A stretch of DNA of 19,213 nt, from assembly GCA_023392795.1 (NCBI GenBank), contig JAEWNJ010000027.1:1-19213 (forward strand), given 5' to 3'. Both the position numbers and the translations under genes were made by a program. The stretch's first letter is position 1, and each line of letters begins with the position of its first letter. Below the pieces are notes generated by a model, which worked only from the letters and a program-made list of their open reading frames with translations, searched no databases and was not told where the DNA came from. Positions 1 to 7,042 of this stretch are shown here, piece after piece. Source of the DNA: Candidatus Cloacimonadota bacterium (lineage in GTDB: Bacteria > Cloacimonadota > Cloacimonadia > Cloacimonadales > Cloacimonadaceae).

Positions 1-20
1 AAACAGCCGGTTTTTTATCA
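1..20. terminator. Truncated half of a probable bidirectional terminator after rplQ
   Basis: The window opens with AAACAGCCGG followed directly by six T (11-16). Read on the plus strand this looks like the 3' arm of a terminator stem plus its T-run. Read on the minus strand it is an A-run followed by the 5' arm CCGGCTGTTT, beginning 27 nt after the rplQ stop codon. If the missing half (upstream of base 1) is complementary, it would end the ribosomal transcript on the minus strand and also a convergent transcript on the plus strand. Only half of the structure is visible, so the call is an inference. Confidence 0.4.
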
Positions 21-42
21 TTCAAAGACGTATCAGGTCTTA

Positions 43-450
43 TTATTTATTCAGGTCTTCAGCTTTGATGCCGTCTTTTTTGGCCTTGATGGTGGATTCT
101 TCCACGAATTGGATGATTGCCATGGGAGCGTTGTCGCCGCGACGGAATCCGGCTTTCAGCACTCTGGTGTAGCCACCGTTGCGGGTAGCAAAGGCGGGGG
201 CAATTTCGTCGAAGAGTTTCTTCACCAGGTCACGATCGCCCAGGACGCTATAGGCAAGCCTGCGGGAATGAACGGTGTTGTTCTTTCCGTAGGTAACCAC
301 GCGTTCTACAAAGCGTCTCATTTCCTTGGCTTTAGCCAGCGTGGTATTGATCTGGCCATGTTCCACCATGGATTTGACGAGGTTTCTCATCATCAGGCGT
401 CTTGCATCGGTTTCGCGTCCGAACTTTCTACCTTCAACTCTGTGTCGCAT
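43..450 (-). CDS. rplQ: 50S ribosomal protein L17
   Basis: L17 is a large-subunit protein near the exit of the peptide tunnel. The 135-residue product opens with the family signature MRHRVEGRKFGRETDARRLM and continues through the usual helical core (R-N-L-V-K-S, then a K-A-K-E-M-R-R segment). It closes with a short charged tail beyond the typical length of about 120. The ATG at 450 lies inside the 3' end of rpoA (17-nt overlap). Its Shine-Dalgarno (GAAGG) is therefore embedded in rpoA codons, implying translational coupling. It is the last gene of the cluster and ends with two consecutive TAA stops. Identification rests on sequence signature and position and is secure. Confidence 0.98.
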   Translation of the reverse strand: MRHRVEGRKFGRETDARRLMMRNLVKSMVEHGQINTTLAKAKEMRRFVERVVTYGKNNTVHSRRLAYSVLGDRDLVKKLFDEIAPAFATRNGGYTRVLKAGFRRGDNAPMAIIQFVEESTIKAKKDGIKAEDLNK

Positions 451-1576
451 TTTTCACCTTCTTTTTGGGGGCAGGAACGGGTTTGCGGGGGGTGGCGGTT
501 TTTTCCGAGGCCGCGGGAGCTTTTTCGGTTTTTTCTACCACGGGTGCTTCAGGTTTTGCATCTTCCGGGGCGATGATGCCACGGGAGCGGGCTTCCTTAA
601 TTTTGCGGTAGATGCCGTCCACGTCCATTCCCAGTTCCAAATCATATTTTTTAAGTTTTTGAACGATCTCTTCCAGGGATTTCTTACCGAAGTTTCTAAA
701 CTTCAGCATTTCCGCTTCGGATTTGGAAACGAGTTCGCCGATGGTATCGATATTCGCCATTTCCAGGCAGTTTGCGGCACGCACGGTGAGTTCGATTTCC
801 TTCACGCTCATGCGGAGGATACGTTCTTTTTCTTCGAGATCGGGATCGAGTTCCACGTCTCTGATATATTCAGGTTCGGTTTCGAACAAGCTGATTTTGG
901 CTGCCATATCTTTGAGGATTTTGGCGGCCAGGAAGAGGGCGATCATGGGTTCCACGGCGCCGTTGGAATGGATTTCCAGGATCAGCTTATCGAAATTCAT
1001 ACGTTCTTTCACGCGCTGGTGGGTAACGGAGAAGTTCACCTTCAGAATGGGGGAATAGATGCTATCGATGGGGATGAAGCCAATCGGATGTCCTTCCGGG
1101 TTCTGACGGTCGGCGGATACGTATCCGCGTCCGATACCTACGATCATCTCAATCTTAAGATCAATATCTTCGGTCACTTCCAGTAGATAGAGGTCTTTAT
1201 TGATAATCTTGATGTTGGCATTTTCCTGGATCATTCCGGCAGTGATGATGCCTTTGCCTTTGTGTTCCAGGATAATGGTGCTTTCTTCCACGATGTTGGA
1301 TTCGATCACGAGCTGTTTGATGCGCAAGATCAAATCGATGTAATCTGAATTCGTTCCGGGAACCGGAGTGAACTCGTGATGAAGTCCTTCGATGCGAACA
1401 AAGCGTACTGCGGCGCCCTGGATGGATGAAAGCAGGATTCTACGCAGGGTGTTACCCATGGTGGTTCCAAATCCGGGTTCCAGGGGACCGATTTCAAATC
1501 TGCCAAAATTGCGGGAATACGTCTTTTTGTCGTGTTCCACGCTTTCCGGCATCTGTAAGGGTTCAAGATACATCAT
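434..1576 (-). CDS. rpoA: DNA-directed RNA polymerase alpha subunit
   Basis: Alpha dimerises to nucleate core RNA polymerase, and its C-terminal domain contacts UP elements and activators. The 380-residue product has the N-terminal assembly domain at about residues 15-235, with G-N-T-L-R-R-I-L-L-S near 41-50. A linker follows, then the helix-hairpin-helix C-terminal domain at about 255-325. R266 and N269 in VRAANCLE, and the lysines of NFGKKS near 298-299, correspond to the DNA-contacting positions of this family. Residues about 335-380 form an extra Ala/Pro/Lys/Glu-rich tail. Most bacterial alphas are about 310-340 residues, so this is a C-terminal extension of roughly 40-55 residues. The coding end overlaps rplQ by 17 nt. 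It starts 18 nt after rpsD. Confidence 0.98.
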   Translation of the reverse strand: MMYLEPLQMPESVEHDKKTYSRNFGRFEIGPLEPGFGTTMGNTLRRILLSSIQGAAVRFVRIEGLHHEFTPVPGTNSDYIDLILRIKQLVIESNIVEESTIILEHKGKGIITAGMIQENANIKIINKDLYLLEVTEDIDLKIEMIVGIGRGYVSADRQNPEGHPIGFIPIDSIYSPILKVNFSVTHQRVKERMNFDKLILEIHSNGAVEPMIALFLAAKILKDMAAKISLFETEPEYIRDVELDPDLEEKERILRMSVKEIELTVRAANCLEMANIDTIGELVSKSEAEMLKFRNFGKKSLEEIVQKLKKYDLELGMDVDGIYRKIKEARSRGIIAPEDAKPEAPVVEKTEKAPAASEKTATPRKPVPAPKKKVKNATQS

Positions 1577-1594
1577 ATCAAACTCCCAGGGGGG

Positions 1595-2212
1595 TTACTT
1601 GGAGTAGAATTCGACGATGAGACGCAGATCTACGGTGACCGGAATCTCGCTTGCAGCAGGAATGGAATCGAAACTGCCGCGCATATTTTCTTTATCTACG
1701 GTTAACCAGCTGTAGGGACTAGTGACTTCACTGCGTTCCGCAGCTTCCACGAGCATCTTCATGCCGCGGCTTTTGGGACGCACTTCGATAATGTCTCCTG
1801 CCTTCACGAGGTAGGAAGGGATATCCACTTTTTTGCCATTGACCATCATGTGGCCATGGGTCACGAACTGACGGGATTGCATGCGGGTGGAGGCGAAGCC
1901 GAGGCGGTAAACCACGTTATCCAATCTGCGTTCCAGCAGTTGCATCAGGTTGTCGCCGGTAACGCCGCCAGCCTTGGCAGCCTTCACAAAGTAGTTCTTA
2001 AACTGCTTTTCCATGAGGCAGTAGGTAAGGCGGAGCTGTTGCTTGGCTTTGAGGTGCACACCGTAATCGGAGAGCTTTCTGCGCATCATGGCGCCATGCT
2101 GTCCCGCGGGGTGCTTGCGTTTGCCCAGGATTCTATCGTATTTATTGGTGCCGAAGATGTTTTCGCCAAATCTGCGGCAGAGTTTAGCTTTGGGTCCGGT
2201 ATATCTAGCCAT
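1595..2212 (-). CDS. rpsD: 30S ribosomal protein S4
   Basis: S4 is a primary 16S rRNA binder that initiates assembly of the 30S body; in well-studied bacteria it also represses its own operon. The 205-residue product starts MARYTGPKAKLCRRFG and has the S4 RNA-binding domain at about residues 95-145 (ERRLDNVVYRLG, then Q-F-V-T-H-G-H and V-N-G-K-K-V-D). Only one cysteine (C12) occurs in the N-terminal region. It is therefore the non-zinc type, unlike the four-cysteine form seen in some bacteria. It lies between rpsK and rpoA with 9- and 18-nt gaps. Placement here, rather than elsewhere in the genome as in Bacillus, is the proteobacteria-like arrangement. Confidence 0.98.
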   Translation of the reverse strand: MARYTGPKAKLCRRFGENIFGTNKYDRILGKRKHPAGQHGAMMRRKLSDYGVHLKAKQQLRLTYCLMEKQFKNYFVKAAKAGGVTGDNLMQLLERRLDNVVYRLGFASTRMQSRQFVTHGHMMVNGKKVDIPSYLVKAGDIIEVRPKSRGMKMLVEAAERSEVTSPYSWLTVDKENMRGSFDSIPAASEIPVTVDLRLIVEFYSK

Positions 2213-2221
2213 GATTTCTCC

Positions 2222-2611
2222 TTATATCCTTCTGGTTTTAGGGGGACGGCAACCATTGTGCGGAATGGGGGTTTCGTCCTTGATCATGGTTACTTTGATG
2301 CCGGCCGCATTGATGGCGCGGATGGATGATTCTCTTCCGCCGCCGGGACCTTTTACGATCACGCCGACTTTCTGGATTCCCATTTCCACTCCGGCTTTTG
2401 CCACTTCGGCAGCAGCCATCTGAGCGGCATACGGAGTGCTTTTGCGGGAACCTTTGTTTCCGATTTTTCCACCCGAGCTCCATGCCAGCACGTTTCCGGC
2501 ACGGTCGGTGAGGGAAATGATCGTGTTGTTGAAGCTGGAATGCACGAAGACCAAGCCTTCATCGAAGGACAGGCGTACACGTTTTTTCTTTACTCTGGTT
2601 TTCTTTGCCAT
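2222..2611 (-). CDS. rpsK: 30S ribosomal protein S11
   Basis: S11 sits on the platform of the small subunit near the anticodon/Shine-Dalgarno helix region. The 129-residue product has the standard core: HSSFNNTIISLTDRAGN, W-S-S-G-G and GPGGGRESSIRAINAAG. It ends with the diagnostic HNGCRPPKTRR. The N terminus is Lys/Arg-rich, as is normal. The ATG start at 2611 is preceded by GGAG. Gaps are 10 nt from rpsM and 9 nt to rpsD, consistent with co-translation in the alpha segment of the cluster. Confidence 0.98.
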   Translation of the reverse strand: MAKKTRVKKKRVRLSFDEGLVFVHSSFNNTIISLTDRAGNVLAWSSGGKIGNKGSRKSTPYAAQMAAAEVAKAGVEMGIQKVGVIVKGPGGGRESSIRAINAAGIKVTMIKDETPIPHNGCRPPKTRRI

Positions 2612-2621
2612 TTTTCAGCTC

Positions 2622-2990
2622 CTATTTCTTCTTCTTGATGGCGCTTCCGCGAGGACCTTTACGGGTTCTGGCGTTGGTGTGGGTGCGTTGACCTCTCACC
2701 GGCAGACCGCGTTTGTGGCGCATGCCGCGATAGCAACCAATTTCCATGAGCCGTTTAATGTTCATGGCAATCTGAGTTCTCAAAGTACCTTCCACGGCAT
2801 ATTCATTTTGAATGATGTCACGCAGTACTTTCTCTTCGTCCAAAGTAAGATCAGCGACCTTCTTAAACTCATCGATATTAGCCTTTTGGCATATCTCGAT
2901 AGCACGGCTTCTGCCGATGCCATAGATATAGGTAAGACCAATGAAGAGCCGCTTATTCTTGGGGATCTCAATACCTGCAATATGTGCCAA
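2622..2990 (-). CDS. rpsM: 30S ribosomal protein S13, TTG start
   Basis: S13 is a head protein of the small subunit and forms bridges to the 50S subunit and P-site tRNA. The 122-residue product reads MAHIAGIEIPKNKRL at the N terminus, has YGIGRSRA near residues 23-30, and ends with RGLPVRGQRTHTNARTRKG plus a lysine tail. The start codon is TTG (2990-2988), not ATG. AAGGAGG lies 6 nt upstream, and the family N terminus begins exactly there, so the TTG assignment is firm. It follows rpmJ by 14 nt. Confidence 0.98.
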   Translation of the reverse strand: MAHIAGIEIPKNKRLFIGLTYIYGIGRSRAIEICQKANIDEFKKVADLTLDEEKVLRDIIQNEYAVEGTLRTQIAMNIKRLMEIGCYRGMRHKRGLPVRGQRTHTNARTRKGPRGSAIKKKK

Positions 2991-3004
2991 GTTGGTCCTC
3001 CTTC

Positions 3005-3121
3005 TTAACCCTGTCTTTGTTTGTGTTTAGGGTTTGAGCTGCAGATAACGCGGATAACGCCGTGGCGTTTGATTATTCTGCAATCCTTGCAGATTATCTT
3101 TACTGATGCTTTGACTTTCAT
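3005..3121 (-). CDS. rpmJ: 50S ribosomal protein L36, zinc-binding form
   Basis: This small gene was found by reading the infA-rpsM interval. ATG at 3121 follows AAGGAG with a short spacer, and the 38-codon frame ends in TAA at 3005. The product begins MKVKASVKIICKDC and ends SSNPKHKQRQG, matching the family along its whole length. C11, C14, C27 and H33 form the CCCH zinc ribbon of the zinc-dependent (C+) L36. L36 is the smallest 50S protein and stabilises rRNA near the peptidyl transferase region. It sits between infA and rpsM, its usual place. Confidence 0.97.
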   Translation of the reverse strand: MKVKASVKIICKDCRIIKRHGVIRVICSSNPKHKQRQG

Positions 3122-3135
3122 TGTTATCTCCTTGA

Positions 3136-3158
3136 CTTCCGGCCTGTTCAGGCGAAAG
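3136..3158 (-). promoter_or_regulatory. Hairpin in the 48-nt infA-rpmJ gap
   Basis: On the minus strand CTTTCGCCT and AGGCCGGAAG can pair around a GAAC loop: an inner 4-bp GCCT/AGGC stem extended by CTTTC against GGAAG, with one bulged C and one G-U pair. No T-run follows, so it is not a canonical terminator. It lies in the only long gap of the ribosomal cluster, just upstream of the rpmJ Shine-Dalgarno. It could affect rpmJ translation or mRNA processing. Only the inverted repeat is seen; function is inferred. Confidence 0.45.
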
Positions 3159-3169
3159 GCAATTCTCTC

Positions 3170-3388
3170 TTATTTATAGCGATATGTGATTCTGCCGCGG
3201 GTGAGGTCGTAAGGGGAAAGCTCCACCTTTACCTTGTCGCCGGGCAGGATACGTATATAGTTCATTCGCATTTTGCCAGAGGAATGAGCCAGAATTTCAT
3301 GGCCGTTTTCCAGTTCCACGCGAAAAGTAGTATTGGGAAGGGCTTCGGTAACCACGCCTTCCACTTCAATAACGCCAGATTTACTCAT
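3170..3388 (-). CDS. infA: Translation initiation factor IF-1
   Basis: IF-1 is a single OB-fold protein that binds the ribosomal A site during initiation together with IF-2 and IF-3. The 72-residue product is full length for the family and keeps its hallmarks: IEVEGVVTEALPNTTFRVEL, G-H-E-I-L-A-H-S-S-G-K-M-R-M-N-Y-I-R-I, GDKVKVELSPYDLTRGRITYR. The ATG at 3388 starts 15 nt after the map stop codon. It belongs to the map-infA-rpmJ block typical of many non-proteobacterial clusters. Confidence 0.98.
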   Translation of the reverse strand: MSKSGVIEVEGVVTEALPNTTFRVELENGHEILAHSSGKMRMNYIRILPGDKVKVELSPYDLTRGRITYRYK

Positions 3389-3403
3389 GAATCTTCCTAC
3401 CTC

Positions 3404-4162
3404 TTACGCTTTTGTAAGTATCTCAGAACCGGCATCAGTGATGAGGATGCTGTGCTCAAAGTGCGCGGAAAGCGAGCCGTCCGCCACCGTGAATTCCCAG
3501 CCTCGTTCTTTCACTCGGTTGGTGCCGATATTTACCATGGGTTCGATTGCCAGGGTCATTCCCGCTTGCAAGCGGGGTCCATATCCGGCACGTCCGGAAT
3601 TTGGAATCTGTGGTTCTTCGTGTAATTCTCTGCCCACACCGTGTCCGGTGAGATCATCAGCGGGGAAATAGCCCTTTGAAGCTATGAAAGAGCCGATGGC
3701 GTGTGATATGTCACCCACTCTGGCTCCCGAAACCGCGGCATTGATGCCGATGGCCAGCGCTTCCTGCGTGGCATCCATCAAGGCTTTGGCTGTGTCGCTG
3801 ATCTGTCCCACGGCATAAGTACGGGCAGCGTCTCCATAGTATCCATCTTTGATTACACCGACGTCGATGCCGATGATATCACCTTCCATCAAGACCACTG
3901 TTTTGGAGGGAATGCCATGCACGATCACGCTGTTTGGCGAGGTGCAAAGGGTGCCGGGAAAGGGTTTCAGCCCCGGTACCCGGTATCCCTTGAAGGCAGG
4001 TTCGCCGCCTTTGGCGCGGATAAAGCTTTCGGCATACTGATCCAGATCCCAGGTATTGACCCCGGGCTGAATCATGGCTTCCAACTGATCCAGAAGCTCG
4101 CCAATGATCTGGCAGGCCACGCGAATCTTTGTGATCTCGGAGGGTGATTTCAGGTAGATCAT
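3404..4162 (-). CDS. map: Type I methionine aminopeptidase
   Basis: This enzyme removes the initiator methionine from nascent proteins with small second residues, acting in the cytosol at the tunnel exit. The 252-residue product has the pita-bread fold signatures and all five metal ligands: D100 (GIDVG), D111 (GYYGDAART), H174 (LTGHGVGRELHE), E207 (LAIEPMV) and E236 (AHFEHSI). H82 in the V-H-G-I-P loop is the substrate-contacting histidine. There is no N-terminal zinc/SH3-like extension, so it is the short bacterial type Ia form. It starts 2 nt after the secY stop. In many clusters adk sits between secY and map; here it is absent. Confidence 0.97.
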   Translation of the reverse strand: MIYLKSPSEITKIRVACQIIGELLDQLEAMIQPGVNTWDLDQYAESFIRAKGGEPAFKGYRVPGLKPFPGTLCTSPNSVIVHGIPSKTVVLMEGDIIGIDVGVIKDGYYGDAARTYAVGQISDTAKALMDATQEALAIGINAAVSGARVGDISHAIGSFIASKGYFPADDLTGHGVGRELHEEPQIPNSGRAGYGPRLQAGMTLAIEPMVNIGTNRVKERGWEFTVADGSLSAHFEHSILITDAGSEILTKA

Positions 4163-4164
4163 AT

Positions 4165-5478
4165 TTAGCTGCTGCGTCCGCGAAGTTTACCCTTCTTCAT
4201 GAAGCCGTCGTAGTGACGCATCACAAGATGGGATTCGATTTGCTGCAGTGTATCCAACGCTACGCCAACCACAATGATGAGTCCGGTACCGCCAAAATAG
4301 AAAGGCAGATCAAAACGATTACTCATGATTTCGGGCAACAGCGCCACAAAGGCAAAGAATACCGCACCGGGCAGAGTGATTCTGGTAAGCACAGTGTTGA
4401 TGTACTCAGCAGTCTTCTTACCGGGTTTTTTGCCGGGGATATGGCCGCCGTATTTTACCATGTTCTCTGCCATGTCGGTGGGATTGAGCACAATCGCCGT
4501 GTAGAAATAGGCAAAGAAGATGATCAGCGCTACATACAGAACGGTATAGAGCAGAGCACCAGGGGACAACCAACGCTGCAGGGTTACCCAGAATCCGCCA
4601 CCGGAACCAAAGAAGGCCGCGATGGTGGCAGGGAACATCAGCACGCTTTGGGCAAAGATGATCGGGATCACGCCCGCTGTATTCACTCTAAGAGGAATAT
4701 AGGTGCTTTGACCACCGTAAACTCTGCGTCCCACGATACGTTTGGCATATTGCACAGGAATCTTGCGGGTAGCTTCGGTTACAAATATCACCGCCGCGGT
4801 GACAGCTACCATCAGAAGCACTGCAAATATGGCTTTCCAGGCATAGGTGGGTTCTGCGCCGATTTTTTGGAACATGCGAATGAAGCCTTCAGGATAACGG
4901 GCGATGATGCCCGCGAAGATGATCAGGGATATTCCGTTGCCGATTCCGTGTTCGGTGATCTGTTCACCGATCCACATCACGATCATTGTGCCTGTAACCA
5001 GGGTAATGATGCCAGTGAGGTGAAAGAGGAATCCGGGCGCGGGAACCACGCCACCTGACAGATTGGTAAGCCAGATGGTGATGGTGATGGCGTTGAATGC
5101 GCCAAGACCCACAGTTCCGTAACGGGTGATCTGATTCAGTTTCTTTTGACCATCAGCGCCTTCTTTGCGCAGTTTTTCAAAATAGGGAATAATGCTGCCC
5201 AAGAGCTGGATCACGATGGATGCCGTGATGTAGGGCATGATTCCCAAGGCAAATACCGAAGCACGCTCAAAGTTTCCGCCCACAAAGAGATCCAGCAAGC
5301 CAAAAAGAGTGTTTCCACCTTCCCTTGCGCCTTCAAAGAAGGCCTGCAAAGCGCTCGCGTCAACTCCGGGAATGGGTACAAAGCTACCCATTCTATACAG
5401 CACCAAAAATAGCGCTGTAAAGAGTATCTTGCTCTTCAGGTCCGGAATCCGGAACATGTTTGTAATAGTCTTAAGCAA
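4165..5478 (-). CDS. secY: Protein translocase subunit SecY, TTG start
   Basis: SecY is the pore of the SecYEG channel that exports and inserts proteins at the inner membrane. The 437-residue product shows ten hydrophobic segments, approximately at 17-37, 70-95 (after the plug), 121-140, 151-172, 181-198, 214-234, 268-292, 308-331, 366-384 and 394-412. Conserved cytosolic loops include RKIPVQYAKR (238-247) and GGHIPGKKPGKKT (344-356). The start is TTG (5478-5476), one base after the rplO stop. GGAGG lies 9 nt upstream inside rplO. The N terminus MLKTITNMFRIPDLKSKIL matches family starts, whereas the internal ATG at codon 8 would cut into the conserved region. Confidence 0.97.
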   Translation of the reverse strand: MLKTITNMFRIPDLKSKILFTALFLVLYRMGSFVPIPGVDASALQAFFEGAREGGNTLFGLLDLFVGGNFERASVFALGIMPYITASIVIQLLGSIIPYFEKLRKEGADGQKKLNQITRYGTVGLGAFNAITITIWLTNLSGGVVPAPGFLFHLTGIITLVTGTMIVMWIGEQITEHGIGNGISLIIFAGIIARYPEGFIRMFQKIGAEPTYAWKAIFAVLLMVAVTAAVIFVTEATRKIPVQYAKRIVGRRVYGGQSTYIPLRVNTAGVIPIIFAQSVLMFPATIAAFFGSGGGFWVTLQRWLSPGALLYTVLYVALIIFFAYFYTAIVLNPTDMAENMVKYGGHIPGKKPGKKTAEYINTVLTRITLPGAVFFAFVALLPEIMSNRFDLPFYFGGTGLIIVVGVALDTLQQIESHLVMRHYDGFMKKGKLRGRSS

Positions 5479-5479
5479 G

Positions 5480-5935
5480 TTAAACTACCTCCGCCTTACC
5501 GCCGTTCTTTTCGATGAGCGCCTTAGCGTTTTTAGAGAATGCGTTCGCTTTGATATGAACAGCTATGGTGAATTCCTCAGTAGTTCCGGCAAGCACTTTC
5601 ACCGGAGCTTTAGCTTTTTGACCTTTGGATGGGATCAAGCCCATTGCTTCGAGCTTGGCGATATCAAATTCGGTCTCTTCCAGGCCCACGAGGCGGGACA
5701 GATTGAGGCTGCGATAGCCAACACGGAAGATATTTTTGAAGCCGCGCTTGGGCAAACGGCGATGCATGGGCATCTGACCGCCTTCAAATGAAGCCGGAAC
5801 GTTTCCGCCCGCACGGGCTTTCTTACCTTTGTGACCGCGGCCGGCTTGATGGCCTGAACCGGAGCCCTGACCTTTACCAAGGCGTTTTTTGTTCTTTCTT
5901 CCGGCAGGTCTGCCAAGATTAGTAAGTGTCAACAT
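5480..5935 (-). CDS. rplO: 50S ribosomal protein L15
   Basis: L15 is a late-assembly large-subunit protein with a long basic, Gly-rich N-terminal extension. The 151-residue product shows that extension clearly: N-L-G-R-P-A-G-R-K-N-K-K-R-L-G-K-G near 6-22, GSGSGHQAGRGHKGKKARAG to about residue 43, then FEGGQMPMHRRLPKRGFKN. A folded C-terminal domain ends in a Glu-Val tail. Length matches the family (about 145-150). ATG at 5935 is preceded by GGGAG with a 7-nt spacer. It lies 2 nt after rpmD and 1 nt before secY. Confidence 0.98.
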   Translation of the reverse strand: MLTLTNLGRPAGRKNKKRLGKGQGSGSGHQAGRGHKGKKARAGGNVPASFEGGQMPMHRRLPKRGFKNIFRVGYRSLNLSRLVGLEETEFDIAKLEAMGLIPSKGQKAKAPVKVLAGTTEEFTIAVHIKANAFSKNAKALIEKNGGKAEVV

Positions 5936-5937
5936 TG

Positions 5938-6126
5938 CTATTCTCCCTGCACTTCTTCTACTTTGACCAGATATGATACCTTGTTTATCATACCGCGAAT
6001 AACGGGGTTGTCATCGTGGATCCGGCTGCTGTTCAGCTTGCCCAGACCCAGGGATTTCACAACCCGTTTATGGGCTTCAATACGATTTATGGTGCTGCGG
6101 ATTAGGGTTACTTTTATCTTCTTCAT
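5938..6126 (-). CDS. rpmD: 50S ribosomal protein L30
   Basis: L30 is a small 50S protein. The 62-residue product is normal for the short bacterial form: KIKVTLIRSTINR, then the conserved helix HKRVVKSLGLGKLNS and NPVIRGMINKVSYLVKVEE. Its ATG overlaps the rpsE stop in an ATGA arrangement (4 nt), indicating coupled translation, and it is followed by rplO after 2 nt. rpmD is absent from some bacterial lineages, so its presence is mildly informative. Confidence 0.97.
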   Translation of the reverse strand: MKKIKVTLIRSTINRIEAHKRVVKSLGLGKLNSSRIHDDNPVIRGMINKVSYLVKVEEVQGE

Positions 6127-6644
6127 TTCTCCTCCTGCCCGGTGATCTGCGCCACGGTCTTGTTGCGCAGGCGAGCCACTTCAGAGATGGTACGCATGGA
6201 TTTAAGTCCGTTGATGGTGGCTTTCACCACGTTCGTGGGGGTGTTTGAGCCCAGGGACTTGCACAGGATGTTTTGGATTCCTGCGGCTTCAAAGATCGCG
6301 CGGGTGGTATTTCCGGCGATTACTCCGGTACCGGGAGAAGCGGGCTTGATCATCACGCGGCTGGCGCCGAAGCGGGCCACGATCTCATGAGGCACGGTGC
6401 CTTTCACGATCGGCACGCGGAACATGCTTTTGACAGCCTTTTCTTTGGCTTTGCGGATAGCGTCCACGATTTCGTTGGCTTTACCGCTGCCTACGCCCAC
6501 GTTTCCGGCTTTGTCGCCGACTACGACGATAGCGCTGAAGGAGAAGTTTCTACCACCCTTCACCACTTTGGCCACGCGCTTGGTATCGATGATCTTCTCT
6601 ACCAGGGTCTCTTCTTCAAGGTTTTGATTGTGTTGATAATTCAA
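6123..6644 (-). CDS. rpsE: 30S ribosomal protein S5, TTG start
   Basis: S5 lies at the mRNA entry side of the 30S subunit and contributes to decoding accuracy. The 173-residue product has the double-stranded-RNA-like N domain (I-D-T-K-R-V-A-K-V-V-K-G-G-R-N-F-S-F, GDKAGNVGVGSGKANEV-like segment) and the C domain (ASPGTGVIAG, EAAGIQNILCKSLGSNTPTN). The start is TTG (6644-6642) with AGGAGG 5 nt upstream. No ATG lies between this TTG and the conserved core, so the non-ATG start is well supported. The stop overlaps rpmD by 4 nt. Confidence 0.97.
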   Translation of the reverse strand: MNYQHNQNLEEETLVEKIIDTKRVAKVVKGGRNFSFSAIVVVGDKAGNVGVGSGKANEIVDAIRKAKEKAVKSMFRVPIVKGTVPHEIVARFGASRVMIKPASPGTGVIAGNTTRAIFEAAGIQNILCKSLGSNTPTNVVKATINGLKSMRTISEVARLRNKTVAQITGQEEK

Positions 6645-6657
6645 GCTATCCTCCTGT

Positions 6658-7029
6658 TTAGAACTCGAGCCCGGATTTACGGGCGCCGTCGGCGACAGCT
6701 TTCACTCTGCCGTGATACTTGTATCCGGCGCGGTCGAAAGCGATGGTTTTGATTCCGGCGGCCAGGGCTTTTTCACCAAGTTTCTCGCCAACGATCGTGC
6801 TGATCTCGGTCTTGGTTTTGGCATCGCCGGCAGCAAAATCTTTGGCTTTGGAAGACATCGAAACCAGGGTGATTCCCTTGCTGTCATCGATAATCTGCGC
6901 ATATATATGCTTCAGAGAGCGAAACACCACTAGACGCGGACGCTCCGTAGTGCCGGAAAGACGTTTCCGGATGGCGGCGCGGCGACGGGTGCGCAAATCA
7001 CTTTTTATCTTGGAAATGGATTTTATCAT
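6658..7029 (-). CDS. rplR: 50S ribosomal protein L18
   Basis: L18 binds 5S rRNA together with L5 and anchors it in the central protuberance. The 123-residue product has the basic N terminus (RTRRRAAIRKRLSGT-T-E-R-P-R-L), the core strand V-F-R-S-L-K-H-I-Y-A-Q-I-I-D-D and the terminal signature FDRAGYKYHGRVKAVADGAR. Length is typical. ATG at 7029 follows AGAGG with a spacing of about 9 nt. It lies 13 nt after rplF and 13 nt before rpsE. Confidence 0.98.
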   Translation of the reverse strand: MIKSISKIKSDLRTRRRAAIRKRLSGTTERPRLVVFRSLKHIYAQIIDDSKGITLVSMSSKAKDFAAGDAKTKTEISTIVGEKLGEKALAAGIKTIAFDRAGYKYHGRVKAVADGARKSGLEF

Positions 7030-7042
7030 CTTACATTACCTC

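Noticed and set aside
326..1186. 286-codon open frame on the plus strand
   Set aside because: Antisense to rpoA and rplQ; Phe/His-rich composition is a shadow of Lys/Glu and Met/Val codons on the real strand, with no ribosome binding site or motif.
1595..2212. Zinc-binding S4
   Set aside because: Only a single cysteine is present in the N-terminal region; the four-cysteine cluster is missing.
4144..5058. 304-codon open frame on the plus strand
   Set aside because: It lies entirely antisense to secY/map, which have full family signatures. The product is His/Asp/Gly-rich without domains, typical of the antisense frame of a membrane protein gene.
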